Part shown: positions 1 through 5,009 of the stretch, piece by piece
How the letters are laid out: every line of letters starts with the position of its first letter
Numbering within the stretch: the stretch's first letter is position 1
Source: an uncultured Anaerotruncus sp.
Lineage (GTDB): Bacteria; Bacillota_A; Clostridia; Oscillospirales; CAG-272
Length of the DNA: 5,009 nt
Reading direction: 5' to 3'
Assembly (NCBI GenBank): GCA_958414155.1
Contig: CATYWI010000136.1
Span: 1-5,009, forward strand
Notes under the pieces: model-generated
Told to the model about the DNA's origin: nothing
What the model saw: only the letters and a program-made list of their open reading frames with translations
The model's database searches: none
Program-made: the position numbers and the translations under genes

Positions 1-308
1 GGTTGCTTTACCCGCACATAAAGCTTGAGCTTTATCTCCCCTGCCCCAACCAGACGCGCAACTGGAGCAAGGACGATATAGATTCCTACAATTATATAAA
101 GGAGCACGCCGATGTCGTAAAGGTCGTAAGTCCGGTGTACTTTTCGGGGTGCATGCATGTCCGCAACCGCACGCTCGTAAACGGCTCGGATGTCTGCGTT
201 GCTTACTGCCGCGGCGGTTCGGGCGGGACATCATACACCGTAGACTACGCGAAAAAGCAGTATGTGGAGGTGATAAACCTCTATAAAACCCCATCCAAAT
301 ATTTTTGA
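1..308 (+). CDS. DUF1273 / YpsA-like SLOG-family protein, C-terminal part (5' end outside window)
   Basis: The visible 101 codons are the C-terminal portion of a DUF1273-type protein of the SLOG (DprA/LOG-like) Rossmann superfamily, which is thought to bind nucleotides or related ligands; no reaction is firmly assigned. Family hallmarks seen are the YPHIKLELYLPCPNQ strand, the WSKDD..Y helix, the GCMHVRNR segment followed by V..SD, and the GGTSYTVDYAKK motif, where the Gly-Gly-Thr turn corresponds to the ligand-binding region of the fold. The N-terminal part, normally with a TGHR-like segment and a G.D..AAE segment, is missing because the window begins inside the gene. The in-frame TTG at base 3 is therefore not the start. 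The frame ends at TGA 306-308, just after the usual final strand (VEVINL). mtlD starts 30 bp downstream on the same strand, so the two could share a transcript. The family call is fairly sure; function is unknown. Confidence 0.8.
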   Translation, partial: LLYPHIKLELYLPCPNQTRNWSKDDIDSYNYIKEHADVVKVVSPVYFSGCMHVRNRTLVNGSDVCVAYCRGGSGGTSYTVDYAKKQYVEVINLYKTPSKYF

Positions 309-338
309 TATCAAATTACCCGAAAGGACTGATAATAC

Positions 339-1530
339 ATGAAAAAAGCACTTATGTACGGCGCCGGAAACATCGGCAGAGGATTTATTGGCAAAAGATT
401 TTATCTTTCAGGCTATAACACTGTTTTTGTTGACGTCAACACCGATATGGTAGAAAATCTACGTGACGCGCGGCAATGAATATGTTCCCGAGTGGGTCGA
501 AAACTGCACTGCCGTCAACGGCAGAGATGAGGCGGCTGTTATCGAAGAAATTGTTTCCTGCGATATCATGGCTACGGCGCTCGGCGTAAATGTCCTGCCG
601 CATGTGGCGTCTCTCATAGCCCGCGGCATACTTGCGCGCCGCGAGCGCACCGGAAAGCCCCTCAATATTCTTATCTGTGAAAATCTTATAGGCTCGGACA
701 AGTATCTGCGCGGGCTGGTCGAGCCGTTTATTCCCGAGGAAGCAAAGGCGTATTTCCTTGACGAGGTCGGATTCGTCAGCGTGTCTGTCGGCATCACCGT
801 ACCGCCGACGCCGCAGAAGTTCCTTGACGAGAATCCCCTTGCCGTCTGCACCGACCTTTACCGCGAACTTCCCGCCGATGCACTGGGCTTCCGTCCGGTC
901 GGCGCCCCCACGCCCGAGATAGACGGTATGGTGGTGTTCAGCCCGTTCGGCTTCTTCATCGAGCGCAAGCTGCTCATACATAACATGGGTCATGCGCTCA
1001 TGGCGTATCTTGGATATCTCAAGCATTACAATTATATATATGAGGTCGCAGCCGACGGAGAGATCAAATATATCCTCACGCGTGCGCTCACCGAGTCGGC
1101 GCGTGCGCTTGCAAAGCGCCACGGCGCAGACCTTGACGGTGTTATGAACTTTGTTGAGACGCTGATCCCGAGACTTGATAATCCGTTGCTTGAGGACACG
1201 CTTTTCCGTGTCGGCCGCGATACAAAGCGTAAGCTCGGCGCCGGGGACAGACTTGGCGGCGCGTACCTCATGGTCCGTGAGCATGGCGGAGTGCCCGCGC
1301 ACATTGCCGTTGGCATTGCCGCCGGCTACCTGTTCGACTGCCCCGAGGATCCGATAGCCGTTGAGGTGTCCTCCTTTGCCCGTGAGCATGGCATTGCTGC
1401 GGCGCTTGAAAAGTACAGTGGCATCACTGCGCCCGAGGACGTGGCGATGATAGGCGAGTTCTATGATATGCTTGACCGCCGCGCGCCGTTCTCCGAATTC
1501 GTTTCCGCACTCAACAGATATAAGAGCTGA
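339..1530 (+). pseudogene. mtlD: mannitol-1-phosphate 5-dehydrogenase, disrupted by frameshift with small deletion
   Basis: The intact enzyme interconverts mannitol 1-phosphate and fructose 6-phosphate with NAD(H) in the cytoplasm. ATG 339 follows a good ribosome site (GAAAGGA, 322-328) and opens with the NAD-binding loop GAGNIGRGFIG at residues 8-18, very like E. coli MtlD. That frame continues to FVDVNTDMVENL, then stops at TGA 477-479. The rest of the enzyme lies in the next frame from about base 460 to TGA 1528-1530. It includes a CENLIGSDKYLRG segment, the polyol-dehydrogenase signature K-x4-N-x2-H (Lys 967-969, Asn 982-984, His 991-993) and a KLGAGDRLGGA segment. Compared with E. coli MtlD, roughly 8-10 codons between VENL and YVTRGNEYV are absent, and the apparent loss is not a multiple of three. 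A GTG at 463 could start the downstream frame, but the product would lack the cofactor loop. True pseudogene, strain variant or assembly error cannot be separated here. No other mannitol genes are in view. Confidence 0.85.
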
Positions 1531-1550
1531 TCTGAGGCCCGGAAATATAT

Positions 1551-1591
1551 ACGCCCCCGCCACTGCCGCATTGCGGCAGTGGCGGGGGCGT
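1551..1591. terminator. Strong bidirectional hairpin terminator between convergent genes
   Basis: Bases 1551-1570 and 1572-1591 are perfect reverse complements, giving a stem of about 19 bp around a 3-base loop (1570-1572), most of it G-C. It lies 20 bp after the mtlD stop and 29 bp after the stop of the minus-strand surface-protein gene. In the minus direction the stem is followed by ATATATTT; in the plus direction only by ATTCGG. The U-tract is thus better for the minus-strand gene. A stem this strong between two convergent stops is well explained as a shared terminator. A small 12-bp palindrome (1607-1618, ACCGTTAACGGT) sits between it and the minus-strand stop. Confidence 0.82.
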
Positions 1592-1620
1592 ATTCGGTCA
1601 TGATCGACCGTTAACGGTGA

Positions 1621-3021
1621 TTATTTTCTCTTCTTTATGACAAGAGCGGAGCCGAATATCGCACAGACTGCGACAGCGGCAACAGCCACGGAAGAGCCGC
1701 AGCCCTTCTTGGTTTCGGCAGCCTTGGTTGTCTCGGGAGCTTTGGTCTCCTCGGGAGCCTTGGTGGAGTCGTTCGCCTTTGTGGTGACCTCGGGAGCTTT
1801 GGTCTCCTCGGGTGCCTTTGTGGATTCGGGCTTGGGAGCCTCGGTCGTCACAGCGGGTGTTGTCTCCGGGGTTTTGAGTCTTGCCGCGATAGCGGAAACA
1901 TATGCATCGACTACGGGCTTGCCGACCTCGGTAAGGGCAGCCATAAGCACCTGGTCAACGCCGCCGTTCGCGCCCTGGTCGCAGACGTAAAGCACGTCGT
2001 TGGCAACATACATACCGACTATCGAGTTCATGCCCGAAAACGCAAATGCGTCGCAGGTGTCGCTGACGTTGTTGGCGTCAAAATTGATAGTGGCAATGAG
2101 AGAGAGCGTAGCTTTGTCGTAAATGCACAGGCAGGTGGGGCCGGACTGAGAGGAAACAAGAATGTAGTTGTCCCACAGTTTTACAGCGTAGCCCTTGTTC
2201 TGCTTTACGGTGTTTATAACGCGCTTGCCGTCCTCGGAGATGACCATAAAGCCGGCGTCGGAGCCGGTGTAGCCCATGTAGATGGTCCCGTCCTCGTCAA
2301 CGTCAAGGTAGTTGCCTTCCTTGAGGTTGAAGGGAGCCTTCTGGAGGTCTATTCTGCCGTTGTCGGCAAATGTGGTGTCGATAACGGGAGCGGTGGGATC
2401 GGTCACGTCAAATCTGTAAAGGAAGTCAACGTCGTAGTTTACGATGACGTACAGATAGTACTTGCCGGCGATCTCGCGCACCGCAACGCCGTTTATACCG
2501 GTTTTGGTGTTTTCATCGGTGGTGATGAATATCTGGCTGGATACGCACTTGAGCCAGCCGTCGCTGCCCTTTTCGTCGTATTTTACAACGTCGAGCGAGG
2601 CAAATGCCTTGTTGGAGCGGCTTGCAAGACCGACATAGAGATATCCGCGGTCATCGCAGGCAAGTCCCTTCGGGTAGGAAATGGAGCTTCCGTCAGCCTC
2701 GGTGTGCACATAGGTGCCGGCGAGCTTGCCGGTCTTGCCGTCAAACATTTCAACGGCAGAGGTGTTTCCGGGGTTGAGGTATCCGCCAAAGACATATGAG
2801 CCGTCGGGCGCTACGGCAAAGCCGCGCATTACCTGCTGACCGTGACCGAGCATGCCGTTAGTGTCAAGTTCGGCAAAGTTGTAGCCCATGGATGTCTGGG
2901 TGAAGATGTTGAACTTCAGACTGCTCCACGCATCGGCGGGAACAGCGGCGTATGCGGCGGTGCTGAACACTGTCGCAAGCAGGAGGCAAGCAAGGATACA
3001 TGCGAAGATCCTTTTTTTCAT
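1621..3021 (-). CDS. Exported cell-surface protein: signal peptide, beta-propeller-like body, repeat linker, C-terminal anchor
   Basis: The 466-residue protein is not recognised as a named family, but its build is clear. Residues 1-25 form a signal peptide (KKR, then a hydrophobic core) with an AYA cleavage site before AVPADAW. Residues about 26-383 hold repeated blade-like strands such as GFAVAPDGSYVFGG, GLACDDRGYLYVG and YLDVDEDGTIYMG, typical of NHL/WD-like propellers. Residues 384-437 are a Thr/Pro/Lys/Glu linker. Residues 438-466 read KKGCGSS, an Ala/Val-rich hydrophobic stretch (about 443-462) and KKRK. There is no LPXTG motif and no lipobox. The protein is therefore probably exported and held at the membrane or wall by its C-terminus with the propeller outside; propellers of this kind usually serve binding, but no ligand can be named. 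ATG 3019-3021 is preceded by AAAAGGAG (3030-3037) at 8-base spacing, which fixes the start. aspS ends 87 bp upstream on the same strand. The stop TAA 1621-1623 precedes the shared terminator. Confidence 0.87.
   Translation of the reverse strand: MKKRIFACILACLLLATVFSTAAYAAVPADAWSSLKFNIFTQTSMGYNFAELDTNGMLGHGQQVMRGFAVAPDGSYVFGGYLNPGNTSAVEMFDGKTGKLAGTYVHTEADGSSISYPKGLACDDRGYLYVGLASRSNKAFASLDVVKYDEKGSDGWLKCVSSQIFITTDENTKTGINGVAVREIAGKYYLYVIVNYDVDFLYRFDVTDPTAPVIDTTFADNGRIDLQKAPFNLKEGNYLDVDEDGTIYMGYTGSDAGFMVISEDGKRVINTVKQNKGYAVKLWDNYILVSSQSGPTCLCIYDKATLSLIATINFDANNVSDTCDAFAFSGMNSIVGMYVANDVLYVCDQGANGGVDQVLMAALTEVGKPVVDAYVSAIAARLKTPETTPAVTTEAPKPESTKAPEETKAPEVTTKANDSTKAPEETKAPETTKAAETKKGCGSSVAVAAVAVCAIFGSALVIKKRK
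1711..1824 (-). repeat. Two tandem 57-bp (19-codon) repeats in the surface-protein linker
   Basis: Residues 400-418 and 419-437 of the surface protein are two copies of a 19-residue unit beginning STKAPEETKAPE. The DNA matches too: 1733-1771 and 1790-1828 are offset by exactly 57 bp and differ at only three of 39 bases, so the copy is recent or kept alike. Each unit also contains two smaller TKAPE steps. Linkers of this kind act as flexible, wall-spanning spacers, and their copy number often varies between strains. Confidence 0.85.
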
Positions 3022-3108
3022 AAGTAATACTCCTTTTGTTTTATTGCTTGTTTTATTTATATTCCCGGCGCCTTCTGCCCGTCGGTAATATACATGATAG
3101 TATGTGCG

Positions 3109-4395
3109 TCAGGGGGTAAGTCTGTCGGGACCGCGGAAGATGAATTCCGCTTCCTTTATGGATATACCGAGGAAGAGCATGGTGAGACGGTCAACGCCGA
3201 CGCCGAAGCCGCCGTGAGGCGGGCAGCCGTAGCGGAAGAACTCGGTGTAGAACTTCACATCCTCGCCAAGTCCCTTTTCGGCGGCATTTGCGCAAAGCTC
3301 GGCATAGCGGTGCTCGCGCTGTGCACCGGAGGTGATCTCAACTCCGCGCCAGATAAGGTCGTAGCCCTGCGGCACACCGCCGCGGCGCATATGGTAGAAG
3401 GGGCGCTTGTCAGCGGCAAAGTCGGTGACAAAGAGGAACTCGTGACCGAACATTTCCTGCGCCAGCTTGTATGTCATGCGTTCCGCATCGGTGGTAAGGT
3501 CGCCCTTTTCGGACTCGGGCGCGGTGTAGCCGTAGCGGGCTTCAAGCTCGCGGTAGATATCGGCAACGCTCATAACGGGGAAGGGCTTGGTCGGCACAAC
3601 GGTGTCAAGACCGTAAAGGCGCTTGATATCGTCGGCGTACTTCGGCACTATCTTCTCCATCATGTCGGTTATCATGTCCTCCTCAAACTTCATAACGTCG
3701 CGGAAGGAGTCGATATAGGAGAATTCAAGGTCAAGACCGGTAAATTCGGTCGCATGCTTGCTTGTGTGGGATTTTTCGGCGCGGAATACGGGCGCTACCT
3801 CAAAAACGCGCTCAAAGCCTGCCGCCATTGCCATCTGCTTGTAAAACTGCGGGGACTGAGCAAGATACGCGTCGCGGTCAAAGTAGCTGAGCTTAAAGAC
3901 CTCGGAGCCGCTTTCGCTCGCCGCGCCGATGATCTTCGGTGAATGGAATTCAAGGAAATGACGGTCGAGCAGGAACTGGCGCATTGCGGCAACCATGTCT
4001 GTCTGGAGCTTGAATATGAGGGTGTTGCGTTCGGTACGGAGGTCTACCCAGCGGTAGTCAAGGCGGGAGTCTATTGCGGAATCGGGCTTGATGGGAAGCG
4101 CGTCAGCTATCGATTCTATGTGCATGGATGAGGGAAGGATCTCAATGCCGCCCAGCTTTACATAATCGTTGGCAACGGCTTCGCCCTCGACGGTAACTAC
4201 CGAGTCGATGGTGAGCTGATCTACGATAGCGGACATCTCGGCGCTCTTTTCTTTTTCAAGAGTGACCTGTATCTTGCCGCTTATGTCGCGGATAACAAGA
4301 AAAGCCATTGTGCGTTTGTTGCGTAGATTTTCAACAAATCCCTGAATTTTCACCTGGCTGCCGGGAGTCACAGCATTTATGTAGGTGCGTTCCAT
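3109..4395 (-). CDS. aspS: Aspartyl-tRNA synthetase, archaeal-type (possibly aspartate--tRNA(Asn/Asp) ligase)
   Basis: This cytoplasmic class II enzyme charges tRNA with aspartate using ATP. At 428 residues it matches the short archaeal/eukaryotic-type AspRS (about 430-440) rather than the bacterial type of about 590 with its extra GAD insertion. Seen in order: an OB-fold anticodon domain (about 1-100); motif 1 ending FLEFHSPKI (147-155); the Asp-specific QSPQFYKQ (180-187); motif 2 with FRAE and Arg205 (204-207) and a short loop; RGVEITSGAQREHR (350-363), expected to contact aspartate; and motif 3 GVGVDRL with Arg403. The C-terminus DRLTP is typical. QSPQ rather than a SGQL-type sequence argues against AsnRS. 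The family includes non-discriminating enzymes that also make Asp-tRNA(Asn) for GatCAB; whether this is one cannot be read from sequence alone. ATG 4393-4395 follows GAAAGGT (4407-4413) at 11 bases, and a consensus promoter lies just upstream. Confidence 0.92.
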   Translation of the reverse strand: MERTYINAVTPGSQVKIQGFVENLRNKRTMAFLVIRDISGKIQVTLEKEKSAEMSAIVDQLTIDSVVTVEGEAVANDYVKLGGIEILPSSMHIESIADALPIKPDSAIDSRLDYRWVDLRTERNTLIFKLQTDMVAAMRQFLLDRHFLEFHSPKIIGAASESGSEVFKLSYFDRDAYLAQSPQFYKQMAMAAGFERVFEVAPVFRAEKSHTSKHATEFTGLDLEFSYIDSFRDVMKFEEDMITDMMEKIVPKYADDIKRLYGLDTVVPTKPFPVMSVADIYRELEARYGYTAPESEKGDLTTDAERMTYKLAQEMFGHEFLFVTDFAADKRPFYHMRRGGVPQGYDLIWRGVEITSGAQREHRYAELCANAAEKGLGEDVKFYTEFFRYGCPPHGGFGVGVDRLTMLFLGISIKEAEFIFRGPDRLTP

Positions 4396-4418
4396 TTTAA
4401 TACCATACCTTTCAAGCG

Positions 4419-4486
4419 AGTAAAATGTAACAGTAATCTATTCAATACATTGTAACACATACGGAGCGCACTGTCAAGTAAAATGT
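4419..4486. repeat. 10-bp direct repeats flanking the aspS promoter
   Basis: AGTAAAATGT occurs at 4419-4428 and again, identically, at 4477-4486, a 58-bp offset. One copy abuts the outer edge of the -35 box and the other lies in the aspS leader. TGTAACA is also repeated (4426-4432 and 4451-4457), the second overlapping the -10 box. Such pairs could be operator sites for a regulator, but in AT-rich promoter DNA they may also be chance. No known regulator motif was recognised. Confidence 0.4.
4449..4477 (-). promoter_or_regulatory. Consensus sigma-A promoter of aspS
   Basis: Read on the minus strand, TTGACA (4472-4477) is a perfect -35 box, followed by exactly 17 bp and TACAAT (4449-4454) as the -10 box. 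A TG one base before the -10 gives an extended -10 as well. Transcription should start near 4442, leaving a leader of roughly 46 bases before the aspS ATG. That leader is too short for a T-box, so no tRNA-sensing leader is expected. Confidence 0.85.
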
Positions 4487-4540
4487 GTGTAAAGTCGAAA
4501 AAATGCGGTCATTCTGCGGCATATACGCCGTTTATAGCCT

Positions 4541-4574
4541 TGCGAGCGGGCGTGGACCGACCGGGCCGCTCGCA
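4541..4574. repeat. Inverted repeat, 9-bp arms
   Basis: TGCGAGCGG (4541-4549) and CCGCTCGCA (4566-4574) are perfect complements with a 16-base GC-rich loop. A second small hairpin, ACCGA/TCGGT with a 5-base loop (4574-4588), follows directly. Neither is followed by a T-run, so neither looks like a terminator. They may be part of a larger folded RNA. Confidence 0.6.
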
Positions 4575-4600
4575 CCGACGGTATCGGTCTGATTTTAAGT

Positions 4601-4631
4601 GGCTGTAAAAAGCGCCGGCTTTTTAACAGCC
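4601..4631. repeat. Hairpin with A-tract/T-tract stem
   Basis: GGCTGTAAAAAGC (4601-4613) pairs with 4618-4631 through 13 base pairs, with one bulged A (4625) and a GCCG loop. The A5/T5 blocks inside the stem resemble a terminator core, but no T-run follows on either strand, so termination is doubtful. It is the best-paired element inside the intergenic stretch. Confidence 0.6.
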
Positions 4632-4637
4632 CCCGGA

Positions 4638-4702
4638 ATGCTCCCCGGAGGTGTCGGCAGTCCCGGAATACTGTCGGAAAAGCCGTCACAATGTCGGAGC
4701 AT
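4638..4702. repeat. Long-range 7-bp inverted repeat enclosing smaller hairpin
   Basis: ATGCTCC (4638-4644) and GGAGCAT (4696-4702) are complementary and enclose 51 bases. Inside them GGCAGT and ACTGTC can pair with one G-U. TGTCGG recurs at 4652, 4672 and 4692, exactly 20 bp apart. This nested arrangement could be one RNA domain. Seven base pairs at this distance is modest evidence. Confidence 0.35.
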
Positions 4703-4733
4703 ACTTGTTTTTATTCTATATGAGGTGAGCAGA

Positions 4734-4940
4734 CTATTCAGCTATGGCATCCTCTACGGCATTCATGAAATGGATCAGCGCCAGACCGCCGTCATTGCAA
4801 AGACCGGCAAAGCACTCTGCCTTCTTCCTGTCAAAAAACACATCCGAAAAGCCGGAAAGTATTTCGCCCGTTGCGCAGGCTTGAGTCGGTTTGAATGTGT
4901 GGAGGGGAAGACAAAATAATGGGATAGCCCCCTGTGGGGG
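4734..4940 (-). other. Protein-like minus-strand frame without a start codon (possible gene remnant)
   Basis: Between TAG at 4941-4943 and TAG at 4734-4736 the minus strand has 68 open codons. The second half reads plausibly as protein, for example GEILSGFSDVFFDR followed by a Cys/Gly/Leu-rich stretch and HFMNAVEDAIAE at the end. The frame has no ATG, GTG or TTG until a GTG deep inside it, and its beginning lies within the terminator hairpin, so it cannot be an ordinary complete gene. I do not recognise the product. It may be the tail of a decayed gene, or a chance frame antisense to a repeated element. The opposite strand also has a 46-codon frame (4744-4884), with a GAGGTGA 15 bases ahead, that is equally unconvincing. 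Confidence 0.25.
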
Positions 4941-4958
4941 CTACCCCATTATTTTGTC
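4910..4958. terminator. Long terminator-like hairpin, likely bidirectional
   Basis: Arms 4910-4932 and 4936-4958 pair over 23 positions around a TGT loop, with a G-C-rich core (AGCCCCC/GGGGGCT) and outer AAAATAAT/ATTATTTT flanks that supply a T-rich tail in both directions. The only non-Watson-Crick position is A4924/C4944. It is an A-C mismatch in a plus-strand RNA but a G-U pair in a minus-strand RNA, giving an unbroken stem there. It most likely ends a minus-strand gene lying to the right of the window, or a plus-strand transcript from the intergenic region. Confidence 0.75.
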
Positions 4959-4959
4959 A

Positions 4960-5009
4960 ATGACGAACAAAAAGGAGCGTCTTTTTAAGCCGAAAAGGGG
5001 GCAGGCGTC
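4960..5009 (+). other. Ambiguous open frame at the right edge
   Basis: ATG 4960-4962 opens a Lys/Arg-rich frame (MTNKKERLFKPKRGQ...) that runs off the window. It begins two bases after the terminator hairpin and has no ribosome site ahead of it; the AAAAAGGAG at 4968-4976 lies inside it. On the minus strand, one frame ends at TGA 4957-4959 and another at TAG 4941-4943, either of which could be the last codons of a gene entering from the right and ending at the hairpin. Fifty bases are too few to decide. Confidence 0.15.

Larger units (their letters stand above)
4478..4909. other. Structured intergenic region with no convincing gene
   Basis: About 430 bp upstream of the aspS promoter carry no gene I can support. 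The stretch is dense in inverted repeats: 4517-4530, 4541-4574, 4574-4588, 4601-4631 and 4638/4702. Short direct repeats also occur. Open frames on both strands run through these hairpins and have no recognisable product. No tRNA, tmRNA, RNase P, SRP or 6S RNA signature was recognised by eye. The stretch could be a structured non-coding RNA, a decayed gene, or a dispersed intergenic element. Confidence 0.5.

Noticed and set aside
463..1530. Downstream mtlD frame as an independent gene starting at GTG 463
   Set aside because: It has no ribosome site at a proper distance, and the product would lack the NAD-binding GAGNIGRG loop present in the upstream frame. It is better read as part of a broken mtlD.
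436..1563. Open frame of 375 codons on the minus strand opposite mtlD
   Set aside because: It is antisense to a clearly homologous dehydrogenase, starts inside the terminator hairpin, and its product resembles no known protein. Long antisense frames are common in GC-rich genes.
1711..1828. CRISPR-like or mobile repeat
   Set aside because: The repeats are in frame within the surface protein and encode its linker. They have no spacers and occur only twice.
3022..3108. Separate promoter for the surface-protein gene (TATAAA near 3055-3060 on the minus strand)
   Set aside because: No -35-like hexamer lies at 16-19 bp from it, so only the ribosome site is supported in this gap.
3094..3942. Open frame of 282 codons on the plus strand opposite aspS
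   Set aside because: It is a shadow of the strongly conserved synthetase frame, with no ribosome site and no recognisable domain.
4474..4689. 71-codon Arg-rich minus-strand frame
   Set aside because: It overlaps the aspS -35 box at its end and translates the structured intergenic hairpins. The Arg-rich product is typical of a chance frame in GC-rich DNA.
4599..4919. 106-codon plus-strand frame from GTG 4599
   Set aside because: It begins inside a hairpin, runs through several inverted repeats, has no ribosome site, and ends in the terminator stem. The predicted product is low-complexity and unrecognised.

Overview
The window looks like chromosomal DNA from a Gram-positive clostridium, probably of the Oscillospiraceae/Ruminococcaceae type. 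Three things point that way: an aspartyl-tRNA synthetase of the short archaeal type that occurs in Clostridia, a secreted surface protein with a clostridial-looking C-terminal tail (Lys-Lys-Gly-Cys-Gly-Ser-Ser, hydrophobic stretch, Lys/Arg end), and strong AGGAG ribosome sites with a textbook sigma-A promoter. The genes are moderately GC-rich. This placement is an inference from protein style, not from a marker gene.

Layout. Bases 1-308 (+) hold the C-terminal part of a DUF1273/YpsA-like SLOG protein whose start lies outside the window. Thirty bases on, in the same direction, comes mtlD (mannitol-1-phosphate 5-dehydrogenase, 339-1530). It is broken near base 460: the NAD-binding N-terminus runs in one frame and the rest of the enzyme in another, with about 8-10 codons apparently missing at the join. 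A strong, nearly perfect inverted repeat (1551-1591) separates mtlD from the convergent minus-strand genes and can serve both as terminator.

The minus strand carries two genes, read right to left. First is aspS (4395 to 3109), driven by a promoter with a perfect TTGACA, a 17-bp spacer and TACAAT. Next, after 87 bp, is an unnamed 466-residue exported protein (3021 to 1621) with a signal peptide, a beta-propeller-like body, a Thr/Pro/Lys/Glu linker built on a 19-residue tandem repeat, and a C-terminal anchor. No clear separate promoter or terminator was found in the 87-bp gap, so read-through from aspS is possible. A functional link between the two is not implied.

The right end (about 4478-4909) contains no convincing gene. 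It is rich in inverted repeats and holds a minus-strand frame that reads like protein but has no start codon. It is followed by a long terminator-like hairpin (4910-4958), and the last 50 bases hold only an ambiguous open frame.

I did not find a clear new multi-gene system. The points most worth a second look are the lesion in mtlD and the base-composition change that meets it, the unusual tail of the surface protein, and the structured, unassigned right-hand intergenic region.
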